Source: an uncultured Bacteroides sp. (lineage in GTDB: Bacteria > Bacteroidota > Bacteroidia > Bacteroidales > Bacteroidaceae). From it: a DNA stretch of 52,204 nucleotides. Position 1 is the first letter of the stretch. Every line of letters starts with the position of its first letter. Made by a program: the position numbers and the translations under genes. Where the stretch lies: contig CASFRN010000123.1 of assembly GCA_949296855.1 (NCBI GenBank), forward strand, positions 1-52,204, given 5' to 3'. Shown in pieces: positions 16,995-24,516 of this stretch. The notes under the pieces were generated by a model, which worked only from the letters and a program-made list of their open reading frames with translations, searched no databases and was not told where the DNA came from.

Positions 16995-18659
16995 ATGTGT
17001 GGTATAGTTTCTATTTTCAACATTAAGCAGCAAACGCCTGTCTTGAGGCAAAAAGCGTTGCAGATGAGCGGAAAGATTCGTCATCGCGGACCCGACTGGA
17101 GTGGTATCTATTGTGGCGGTTCGGCTATCTTGGCGCACGAACGGTTGGCGATAGTAGATCCTGAGTCGGGACGGCAACCGCTTTTTTCATCCGACAAGAA
17201 ACAGGTGCTGGCTGTGAACGGAGAGATTTACAATCATCGGGACATACGCCGGCGGTATGCGGGCAAGTATCAGTTTATGACAGGAAGCGATTGCGAGGTT
17301 ATCCTTGCCCTCTATCGGGAGAAGGGGGACGGATTTTTAAATGAACTGGACGGAATATTCGCCTTTGCGCTTTACGATGCCGGACGGGATGAGTACCTTA
17401 TCGCCCGCGACCCTGTCGGCGTAATCCCTCTTTATTATGGATATGATAAGGAAGGCAGGCTTTACGTGGCAAGCGAATTGAAAGCGCTTGAAGGCCAGTG
17501 TGCCCACTATCGGCCGTTTCCGCCCGGACATCTTCTTTCGAGCCATGACAAGGAGCCAAGAAGGTATTATCAAAGGGACTGGTTTTCGTATGACAATGTG
17601 AAAGACAATCCGGCTGATGTGGGAACATTGCGTGAGGCGTTGGAGGAGGCTGTGCGGAGGCAGATGATGAGCGATGTGCCTTACGGTGTACTGTTGAGTG
17701 GAGGGCTGGATTCTTCCATTATCAGTGCAGTGACGCAGAGATATGCCCAAAACCGCATTGAGACCGGAGGGCGGGAAGAGGCTTGGTGGCCCCGGCTGCA
17801 CTCGTTTGCCGTAGGCTTGCAAGGCGCGCCCGATTTGGAGAAGGCCCGCTTGGTGGCGCGTCATATCGGTACCGTGCATCATGAGATAAACTATACGATA
17901 CAAGAAGGGCTTGACGCGTTGAGCGATGTGGTTTATTTCACCGAGACGTATGATGTCACCACTATCCGTGCTTCGACTCCGATGTATCTTTTGGCGCGTG
18001 TCATCAAGAGTATGGGCATCAAGATGGTGCTTTCAGGCGAGGGAGCCGATGAGGTGTTCGGAGGATATTTGTATTTCCATAAGGCGCCCGATGCCCGTGC
18101 GTTCCATGAAGAAACCGTTCGCAAGCTTTCCAAGCTGCATCTTTACGATTGCCTTCGTGCCAACAAGAGTTTGGCAGCATGGGGTGTGGAAGGCCGTGTC
18201 CCGTTCCTTGACACTGCATTCTTGGATGTGGCGATGCGCCTTAACCCGTTGGCTAAAATGTGTCCGGGTTCTACGATAGAAAAGAAAATCCTGCGTGAAG
18301 CTTTTGCGCCGTTATTGCCCGATGAGGTGGCGTGGAGGCAGAAAGAGCAGTTCTCCGATGGTGTGGGGTATTCGTGGATAGATACGTTGAAACGCATCAC
18401 CGCCGAGAATGTGAGCGATGATGAAATGGCGCATGCCGCCGAGCGTTTCCCCGTCAATCCGCCCCGCAACAAGGAGGAATATTTTTACCGTACGCTTTTC
18501 GCCAGCCACTTCCCCAGCGATAGTGCGGCAGCTACGGTGCCCAGTGTGCCCAGCGTAGCGTGCAGTACGGCCGAGGCATTGGCATGGGACAAGGCGTTTG
18601 CTGGGATGAACGACCCCAGCGGGCGTGCCGTGAGCGGTGTACACCGGCAGGCTTATTGA
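16995..18659 (+). CDS. asnB: Asparagine synthetase B (glutamine-hydrolysing)
   Basis: It makes asparagine from aspartate with glutamine-derived ammonia and ATP. The product is 554 residues. The class II glutaminase nucleophile is C2 (MCGIVSIF), fixing the start. An AAAGGA ribosome site precedes it. The synthetase PP-loop is LLSGGLDSS near residue 235, and GEGADEVFGGY is the second conserved loop. The last 40 or so residues are Ala/Val/Pro-rich and end in AY, as in other AsnB proteins. It is divergent from the GS-GOGAT operon and ends at a 13-bp-stem terminator. Confidence 0.96.
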   Translation: MCGIVSIFNIKQQTPVLRQKALQMSGKIRHRGPDWSGIYCGGSAILAHERLAIVDPESGRQPLFSSDKKQVLAVNGEIYNHRDIRRRYAGKYQFMTGSDCEVILALYREKGDGFLNELDGIFAFALYDAGRDEYLIARDPVGVIPLYYGYDKEGRLYVASELKALEGQCAHYRPFPPGHLLSSHDKEPRRYYQRDWFSYDNVKDNPADVGTLREALEEAVRRQMMSDVPYGVLLSGGLDSSIISAVTQRYAQNRIETGGREEAWWPRLHSFAVGLQGAPDLEKARLVARHIGTVHHEINYTIQEGLDALSDVVYFTETYDVTTIRASTPMYLLARVIKSMGIKMVLSGEGADEVFGGYLYFHKAPDARAFHEETVRKLSKLHLYDCLRANKSLAAWGVEGRVPFLDTAFLDVAMRLNPLAKMCPGSTIEKKILREAFAPLLPDEVAWRQKEQFSDGVGYSWIDTLKRITAENVSDDEMAHAAERFPVNPPRNKEEYFYRTLFASHFPSDSAAATVPSVPSVACSTAEALAWDKAFAGMNDPSGRAVSGVHRQAY

Positions 18660-18665
18660 GGCTAA

Positions 18666-18717
18666 GGATAAAAGACAGACTTCTTGAAAGGCGATAAAGT
18701 TGCGCTGTCTTTTATCC
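18666..18717 (+). terminator. asnB terminator
   Basis: A perfect 13-bp stem (ggataaaagacag at 18666-18678 with its complement at 18705-18717) lies 6 bp past the asnB stop and is followed by a T-rich stretch. Confidence 0.65.
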
Positions 18718-18901
18718 GTTTCTTGTTTGGGTTTTGTTCATACACCGTTTCGATAACCTCCTTCGGCTTATCCGACAGTACAAATCCTCGTTGAATCTCG
18801 ATGTTTGAGATGTCGGATACTTATGTGGACGAGGATTGTCTGAACGAAAAGGGCAAGCCAGCATTGGGGATTGTCGGAAGCCGTGCAGAGTGAATGCTCC
18901 C

Positions 18902-18979
18902 TATAGTGCCTTCGTACGCCGTCGAAGATACCTTCACCGCTTCACGAAGGTGTCTTCATCGCTCCACGAAGGTATCTTC
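18902..18979. repeat. 22-bp-period dyad array, locus 1
   Basis: Near-palindromic dodecamers GAAGnnnnCTTC start at 18924, 18946 and 18968, exactly 22 bp apart, with a degraded unit at 18902. The whole block is similar to the complement of 28299-28376, so these are two copies of one element in opposite orientation. Confidence 0.85.
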
Positions 18980-19057
18980 ATAAAACGGCGGTGCGGATGG
19001 CCGGTTTCGTAATAATTAATTCCCCTTTAATTTTATGGTATAAATAGGAGAAAAACG

Positions 19058-19065
19058 TACCTTTG
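19058..19065 (+). promoter_or_regulatory. -7 box for the AraC-type regulator gene
   Basis: TACCTTTG, 36 bp before the ATG at 19101. No convincing -33 box was seen. Confidence 0.5.
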
Positions 19066-19100
19066 TAGAGACCTTTCATTCAAGAAAACCGGAAGAGAAT

Positions 19101-21920
19101 ATGAAGCGTTTACTCCTTATATTATATACAGTTGTAGTTTGGGGTGCAGGACGTGTGTTTGCCGAAACGCCTTTTGTGGTATTTACGCCTATCGATGCCA
19201 CACAAGGTTTGTCGGGTAATCAGGTGCGTAATATCACCCAGCTGCCCGATGGGCGGATGTTGATTACCACGTCGGGGCAATTCAACTTGTACGACGGTAC
19301 GGGATTCACGTACCTGCATTATACACAGGGACATATCTGCAGGCTTTCCGCTTACGCGGGGTATCATCACGAGTATTTAGACCATCGGGGATATGTATGG
19401 ATGAAAAACAGGTACAGGCTCATGGCGGTGGATGTTGCAAACGAACGGATGCTGGAACGTCCCGATAGCTTGTTGGCGCTATGGGGGGTACGTGGAGGAT
19501 TGAAAGATTTCTTTATGGATACGGGGAAAAACCTGTGGCCAGTGACGGAAGCCGATGAGCTACTTTGCATCGGCAGGGAGGATTTGCAGGCGAGTCGTAT
19601 CCTTTCCCGTGTCTCTTCCTTGTCTGGCAGGAGTGAAGATTCGCTTTATGACTTGGCGGTAGCCCAAGGGAAGCTTTATCTGTTCTACCGGTCGGGCACA
19701 TTGCTTTGCTACGACTTAGAGTCCCGGCGTGAAGTGTACCGGAAGCGGTTGGGCGATGTCCTTCCCGACGGATGGTATGGGCACACTTCGTATGCGGTGG
19801 CAGATGAAAAGGGCTTTTACCAGCTTTGTAACGGATGGAGGGGAGGTGTGTTGCTTCGTTACGATTATGCGGCTAACCGATGGGCGGAAGTGCTTCGTGC
19901 CCCTTATCGGTTTAATTACATTTCGCTTGACTATGCGGGTAATGTCTGGCTGAGTTGCTTGGAAGGCTTATGGTTTATATCTTCCGACTTAAGCCGGAAG
20001 CATTACATCCCTGTATTGAAATTGGTAGACGGGCGGAAGATAGAAACCGAAGTAAGCACGCTGTACAACGATGCCCGCGGCGGATTGTGGGTCGGGACGT
20101 TGAACAGGGGCATCCTTTATTATCATCCTGAACGTTTCCGTTTCCGCAACATCGGGCGGTCTTTGTTTCCCGTATCGGGTGATGCGGATTTGCAGGTCAC
20201 CGGCTTTATGGAGACGGATGACCGCAGGATATGGGTGGAAACTACTGAAGGCACTTTCTGTTATACGCCCGATGATGCGGTTGCACCGTTGAAAAAGCTT
20301 CCGTTGCCTGCATTCGAAAAGGAGAAGGAGCCGATAATAAGCGACTCGTTGCGGCGTTTTTCCTTGCATCGGTGCAACGATGTTTGCATTGACCATAGAC
20401 ACCGTGTATGGATAGGGCAGGAAGACGGACTGGTGTTATGGAATCGGAATATAGGGGAAAAACGCACGTTTTATACGACCGACGGATTGGTGAACAACGC
20501 CATCCGTTCGCTGATAGAAACATCCGATTCCACGCTGTGGATTGCCACGGCGAACGGGCTTTCTTGCCTGACCGTCCGCATGGATGAAAAAGGGAAAGAG
20601 CGTTATTCGTTCGCTAATTTCAATCAAGGGGATGGGGTCATAGCAAATGAATTTTGTTCCCGTTCCGTATTTCAGGCTTCTGATGGCACAATCTATTGGG
20701 GCGGAATCAACGGATTCAACAGCCTTTCTTCTGCCGGAAAAACAACGGACGGTTCTCCTTTTATCCCGCTGTTTGTCGGTTTCAACTTATATGGGAAACG
20801 GGTAGAGGCCGGAGTCGCTTATGGTGGGCGGGTGTTATTGAATCGGCCTTTGACGCAAACGGAAGAGTTAGTGCTGGCATACGGCCAAAATTTCTTTTCG
20901 CTTGAGTTTTCTGCCTTGAATTATATTAATCCCACCCAAACGTATTATCGTTATTGCTTGGAAGGGATAGATAAAGAGGAGCAAGTGATACGCTCTTCCG
21001 ATGGGCGTGGACGGGCGATTTATACTGATGTACCTCCGGGCAGGTATCGTTTCCGCGTGCAGGCGGCTCGGAATGGTAAGGATTGGCAGGGGGATTATGC
21101 CGAATTATTGATTACGGTTGAGCCTCCTTTTTGGCAGACTCCGTGGGCATATATGCTTTATGTTTGGGTGATAGCAGGTTCGATGGGTGCTTTATTGGCC
21201 GGTTATTTGCGGCATAAGCGGCGCAGTTTGGTGCGCGAGCAGAAAGAAAAGCTGGACGAAATGAAAAGGGTCTTCCTGCAAAACATCAATCAGGAGCTTC
21301 AGGTGCCGGTGGAGAAAATGCTTCCTCCTTTAGACGATGCGTTGTGTTCGTTGGATGAAGGGAAGGTTAAGCGTCGGCTTCAGTCGGTAAGGCAAGAAGC
21401 GGTAGGGTTGAAAAGCTTGATTGGGCAGTTGGCGGAAGGAATCTTGTTGCCCTTGCCGGCAGACGAGAAATCGCTCGACTTGAATGTCTTGCTGGCTGGG
21501 ATGCGCCGTTTGCTGGAGCGCCAGGAAGAACGGAAACGGCAGAAGGAAGCGGATGCTTCTGTATCTGAAGCCGGTGATTTGCTTTCCGAGGCCGATGAGT
21601 CTTTTATCCGTAAGGCTTTGCATTGTGTGGAGCAACATCTTGATGACCCTGCTTATTCGGTCGAGGCGTGGAGCCGTGATATGGGCATGGAGCGTAGCGG
21701 GCTGTACCGTAAACTGGTGGCGGTGGTGGGCAAGACACCTGTTAATTTTATCCGCTCTGTCCGTTTAAAGGAAGCCGCACGTTTGTTGGAAGAAGGCTAT
21801 ACGGTGGCGGAAGTGGCGGATATGGTAGGGTTCAGCACGGCGAACTACCTGAGCCGATGTTTTCAAGAAGAGTTCGGTGTGCGTCCTACCCAATATCAGA
21901 ACGAAAAGAAAAAGCATTGA
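19101..21920 (+). CDS. Membrane-anchored AraC-type regulator; HTCS derivative lacking kinase and receiver
   Basis: A 939-residue protein with the front end and the tail of a Bacteroides hybrid two-component system (HTCS) but not the phosphorelay. It has a signal peptide (1-21) and a periplasmic Reg_prop beta-propeller (about 30-590), visible as repeats such as DARGGLWVGTLNRGILYYHP, DHRHRVWIGQEDGLVLWN and DSTLWIATANGLS. A Y_Y_Y domain follows (about 590-675, FFSLEFSALNYINPTQTYYR). There is one membrane helix (about 682-704) and a cytoplasmic stub. The stub begins FLQNINQELQVPV, which lines up with the DHp H-box (N-I-S-H-E-L-R-T-P-L) but has Q731 where the phospho-histidine should be. The ATPase and receiver domains are absent. 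An AraC-type HTH fills about 832-935. It probably senses a glycan in the periplasm and controls the two GH31 genes downstream, whose promoter carries paired direct repeats. Confidence 0.9.
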   Translation: MKRLLLILYTVVVWGAGRVFAETPFVVFTPIDATQGLSGNQVRNITQLPDGRMLITTSGQFNLYDGTGFTYLHYTQGHICRLSAYAGYHHEYLDHRGYVWMKNRYRLMAVDVANERMLERPDSLLALWGVRGGLKDFFMDTGKNLWPVTEADELLCIGREDLQASRILSRVSSLSGRSEDSLYDLAVAQGKLYLFYRSGTLLCYDLESRREVYRKRLGDVLPDGWYGHTSYAVADEKGFYQLCNGWRGGVLLRYDYAANRWAEVLRAPYRFNYISLDYAGNVWLSCLEGLWFISSDLSRKHYIPVLKLVDGRKIETEVSTLYNDARGGLWVGTLNRGILYYHPERFRFRNIGRSLFPVSGDADLQVTGFMETDDRRIWVETTEGTFCYTPDDAVAPLKKLPLPAFEKEKEPIISDSLRRFSLHRCNDVCIDHRHRVWIGQEDGLVLWNRNIGEKRTFYTTDGLVNNAIRSLIETSDSTLWIATANGLSCLTVRMDEKGKERYSFANFNQGDGVIANEFCSRSVFQASDGTIYWGGINGFNSLSSAGKTTDGSPFIPLFVGFNLYGKRVEAGVAYGGRVLLNRPLTQTEELVLAYGQNFFSLEFSALNYINPTQTYYRYCLEGIDKEEQVIRSSDGRGRAIYTDVPPGRYRFRVQAARNGKDWQGDYAELLITVEPPFWQTPWAYMLYVWVIAGSMGALLAGYLRHKRRSLVREQKEKLDEMKRVFLQNINQELQVPVEKMLPPLDDALCSLDEGKVKRRLQSVRQEAVGLKSLIGQLAEGILLPLPADEKSLDLNVLLAGMRRLLERQEERKRQKEADASVSEAGDLLSEADESFIRKALHCVEQHLDDPAYSVEAWSRDMGMERSGLYRKLVAVVGKTPVNFIRSVRLKEAARLLEEGYTVAEVADMVGFSTANYLSRCFQEEFGVRPTQYQNEKKKH

Positions 21921-21931
21921 AAAACAAATGG

Positions 21932-21970
21932 TTTTCAACATTTGTGCTATTCTTTTCAACATATGTGCTT
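21932..21970 (+). promoter_or_regulatory. Paired 21-bp-spaced direct repeats, candidate AraC operator
   Basis: The sequence ttttcaacatttgtgct starts at 21932 and recurs as ttttcaacatatgtgct at 21953, one mismatch in 17, two helical turns apart. The second copy abuts the -33 box of the GH31 promoter. AraC-family activators typically bind such direct repeats, and the gene just upstream encodes one. Confidence 0.7.
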
Positions 21971-21971
21971 C

Positions 21972-22000
21972 TTGTTAATGGGTGGAACGCGCTACCTTTG
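21972..22000 (+). promoter_or_regulatory. Promoter of the GH31 pair
   Basis: TTG (21972-21974), 18 bp, then TACCTTTG (21993-22000), 34 bp before the ATG at 22035. Confidence 0.65.
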
Positions 22001-22034
22001 CGATGTAATTTTTATGTTAATATAATAGATGCTT

Positions 22035-24491
22035 ATGAAAACATTCCGATTTGTAGGGTTGGCCCTGATGTTGTTTGGCGCAGAGGCGTTGATGGCTCAG
22101 GAAGTGAGCCGGACGGCGCATGGCGTGAAGCTGGATGTGCCGGGTGGAAATCTTCGGTGTGAAGTGCAGTTTTATACTCCTTCCATCGTGCGTATCGTGA
22201 AATATCCGCAGGCTGAAATGCCGGATGAGAAGAGCCTTGCGGTAGTGCTTGCTCCCGAAGAAACCAAGTTTAAAGTAGACGAGACTGGCGATGCCGTGAT
22301 GTTGGAAAGTTCTGAGATTACCGTTACGCTTGACAAACGGGACGGAACTTTGAAGTTCGCTGATAAAGAAGGCACGCTTCTGTTGGCGGAACAAGGCGGG
22401 CCTTCGTTCAAGCCTTGCGAAAACGAAGTGGATAAAGGATACTATCGAGTCCGTCAGGCTTTCCGCTTGAGTAAGGATGAGGCTATTTATGGTATTGGCC
22501 AGCATCAGACGGGTAAGATGAATCAACGGAATCTGAGGAAATATCTTATCCAAAGTAACTTGGAAGATTCCAGTCCGTTCTTCCAGTCGGTGAAGGGTTA
22601 CGGTTTGTATTGGGATAACTATTCTCCTGTCACGTTTACCGATAACGCCGAAGGCACTTCGTTCGATTTTGAAGTGGGTACGTGTGTGGACTATTATTTC
22701 ATGTATGGAGGCAATGCCGATGGAGTGGTGGCTGAGGTACGCGGACTGACCGGGCAAGTGCCGATGTTCCCTTTATGGACATACGGCTACTGGCAGAGCA
22801 AGGAACGCTATAAAAGTCAGGACGAAGTGGTAGGCGTAGTGCGCAAGTATCGTGAATTAGGGGTGCCTTTGGACGGCATCATTCAAGACTGGCAATACTG
22901 GGGACACAATTATCTGTGGAATGCAATGGATTTCACCAATCCGCTTTTCCCTAATCCGCAGAAGATGTTGGACGATGTACATGCCATGAACGCGCACATG
23001 AGCATATCCATTTGGTCTTCTTTCGGACCCGCCACGAAACCCTATCGCGAGTTAGCTCCCAAAGGCTTGCTTTACGATTTTAAGACGTGGCCCGCATCGG
23101 GCTTGGAAAGCTGGCCGCCCGACCCTGAATATCCGTCGGGTGTGAAGGTGTACGACGCGTATTCGCCCGAAGCCCGCGACATTTATTGGAAATATTTGAA
23201 CGATGGAATCTTCAAATACGGTATGGATGCCTGGTGGATGGACTCTACCGATCCCGACCATTTGGACTTTAAGCCCGGTGACCTTGACCAGAAGACTTAT
23301 CTCGGTTCGTTCCGTAAGGTGCGCAATGCCTATCCGCTGATGGCTGTGGGCGGTGTGTACGAACATCAGCGTGCCGTCACGTCCGACAAGCGTGTATTCA
23401 TCTTGACTCGTTCGGGCTTTATGGGACAGCAACGTTACGGGGCTAACGTGTGGTCGGGTGATACCGGTTCGTCATGGGAAAGTCTGCGCAATCAAGTGCC
23501 TGCGGGTTTGAACTACTCGCTTTGCGGTATGCCGCATTGGAACAACGATATAGGCGGTTTCTTTGCCGGACAATACAACAAGAGTTGGAACGACGGGACT
23601 GCTCCGAAGAACCCGCTTTATCAGGAGCTTTATGTCCGCTGGTTGCAATTTGGCACCTTTACACCGATGATGCGTTCGCATGGTGCGGATACGCCGCGTG
23701 AGATTTATCAGTTCGGGAAGAAAGGTGAACCGGTGTATGATGCTATTGAGAAAATGATCCGCTTGCGCTATTCGCTCCTGCCTTACATTTATTCCACTTC
23801 GTGGGATGTCACTCATCGCCAGTCTACATTCATGCGTGCTTTGATGATGGACTTCCCAGCGGATAAGAAAGTATGGGATATGGGCGATGAATATATGTTC
23901 GGCAAAGCGTTCTTGGTAGCTCCGGTGCTCGAAGCGCAATATACGCCCGAAAAGGTTGTGAAAGTGGATGAACAAAGCGGATGGAACCGTGACAATGCCG
24001 GAAAGGCGGAAGAAAGTGTGGCCGGTGTTGATTTCACACAAAAGAAATCCGCTAAGGTTTATTTGCCTGAAGGTGCTTCTTGGTACGATTACTGGACTAA
24101 CGAAAAGCTGGAAGGCGGACAGGAGATAACCCGTGAGACCACGCTCGACCTTATACCTTTATATATAAAGGCAGGTAGCATCGTGCCGTTGGGTCCTGAT
24201 GTGCAGTATGCCACCGAAAAGCCGTGGGATGCCTTGACGCTTTGCGTATATCCCGGTGCCGACGGAAGTTTCATTCTTTATGAAGACGAGTTTGACAACT
24301 ACAATTACGAGAAAGGCGCTTACACCGAAATCCCGATGACATGGGACGAGTCTTCCCGCCGCCTGACCATCGGTGCCCGTAAGGGGTCGTATCCGGGGAT
24401 GCTGGAGAGCCGCAAGTTCATTGTCCGTATGCCCGACGGCAAGGAAAAGGCTGTGAATTATACCGGTAAGAAAGTATCGGTGAAGCTATGA
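22035..24491 (+). CDS. Glycoside hydrolase family 31, first copy
   Basis: An 818-residue exported glycosidase. Residues 1-20 are a signal peptide ending LMAQ. The N-terminal beta-sandwich (25-230) is followed by the (beta/alpha)8 barrel with DGIIQDWQYWG (about 280-290). The nucleophile is D403 in WWMDSTDPD. The likely acid/base is D476 in WSGDTGSSW. C-terminal beta-domains follow, including YDYWTNEKLEGGQEI and the IPLYIKAGSIVPLG sheet. GH31 acts with retention on alpha-linked glucose or xylose. The WQYWG-containing subgroup includes alpha-xylosidases and alpha-glucosidases, so the substrate is undecided. I prefer the ATG at 22035 (MKTFRF) over 22029 because the lysine then opens the signal peptide. 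A paralogue starts 25 bp downstream. Confidence 0.93.
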   Translation: MKTFRFVGLALMLFGAEALMAQEVSRTAHGVKLDVPGGNLRCEVQFYTPSIVRIVKYPQAEMPDEKSLAVVLAPEETKFKVDETGDAVMLESSEITVTLDKRDGTLKFADKEGTLLLAEQGGPSFKPCENEVDKGYYRVRQAFRLSKDEAIYGIGQHQTGKMNQRNLRKYLIQSNLEDSSPFFQSVKGYGLYWDNYSPVTFTDNAEGTSFDFEVGTCVDYYFMYGGNADGVVAEVRGLTGQVPMFPLWTYGYWQSKERYKSQDEVVGVVRKYRELGVPLDGIIQDWQYWGHNYLWNAMDFTNPLFPNPQKMLDDVHAMNAHMSISIWSSFGPATKPYRELAPKGLLYDFKTWPASGLESWPPDPEYPSGVKVYDAYSPEARDIYWKYLNDGIFKYGMDAWWMDSTDPDHLDFKPGDLDQKTYLGSFRKVRNAYPLMAVGGVYEHQRAVTSDKRVFILTRSGFMGQQRYGANVWSGDTGSSWESLRNQVPAGLNYSLCGMPHWNNDIGGFFAGQYNKSWNDGTAPKNPLYQELYVRWLQFGTFTPMMRSHGADTPREIYQFGKKGEPVYDAIEKMIRLRYSLLPYIYSTSWDVTHRQSTFMRALMMDFPADKKVWDMGDEYMFGKAFLVAPVLEAQYTPEKVVKVDEQSGWNRDNAGKAEESVAGVDFTQKKSAKVYLPEGASWYDYWTNEKLEGGQEITRETTLDLIPLYIKAGSIVPLGPDVQYATEKPWDALTLCVYPGADGSFILYEDEFDNYNYEKGAYTEIPMTWDESSRRLTIGARKGSYPGMLESRKFIVRMPDGKEKAVNYTGKKVSVKL

Positions 24492-24516
24492 TATAAATCA
24501 ATCCAATGATATAACC

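Larger units (their letters stand above)
18660..19100. other. 441-bp intergenic region between asnB and the AraC-type regulator
   Basis: It contains the asnB terminator, interleaved inverted repeats around 18767-18850 (atccgaca/tgtcggat and acaaatcctcgt/acgaggattgt), a 22-bp-period dyad array (18902-18979) and the regulator's promoter box (19058-19065). No gene is visible. Confidence 0.55.
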
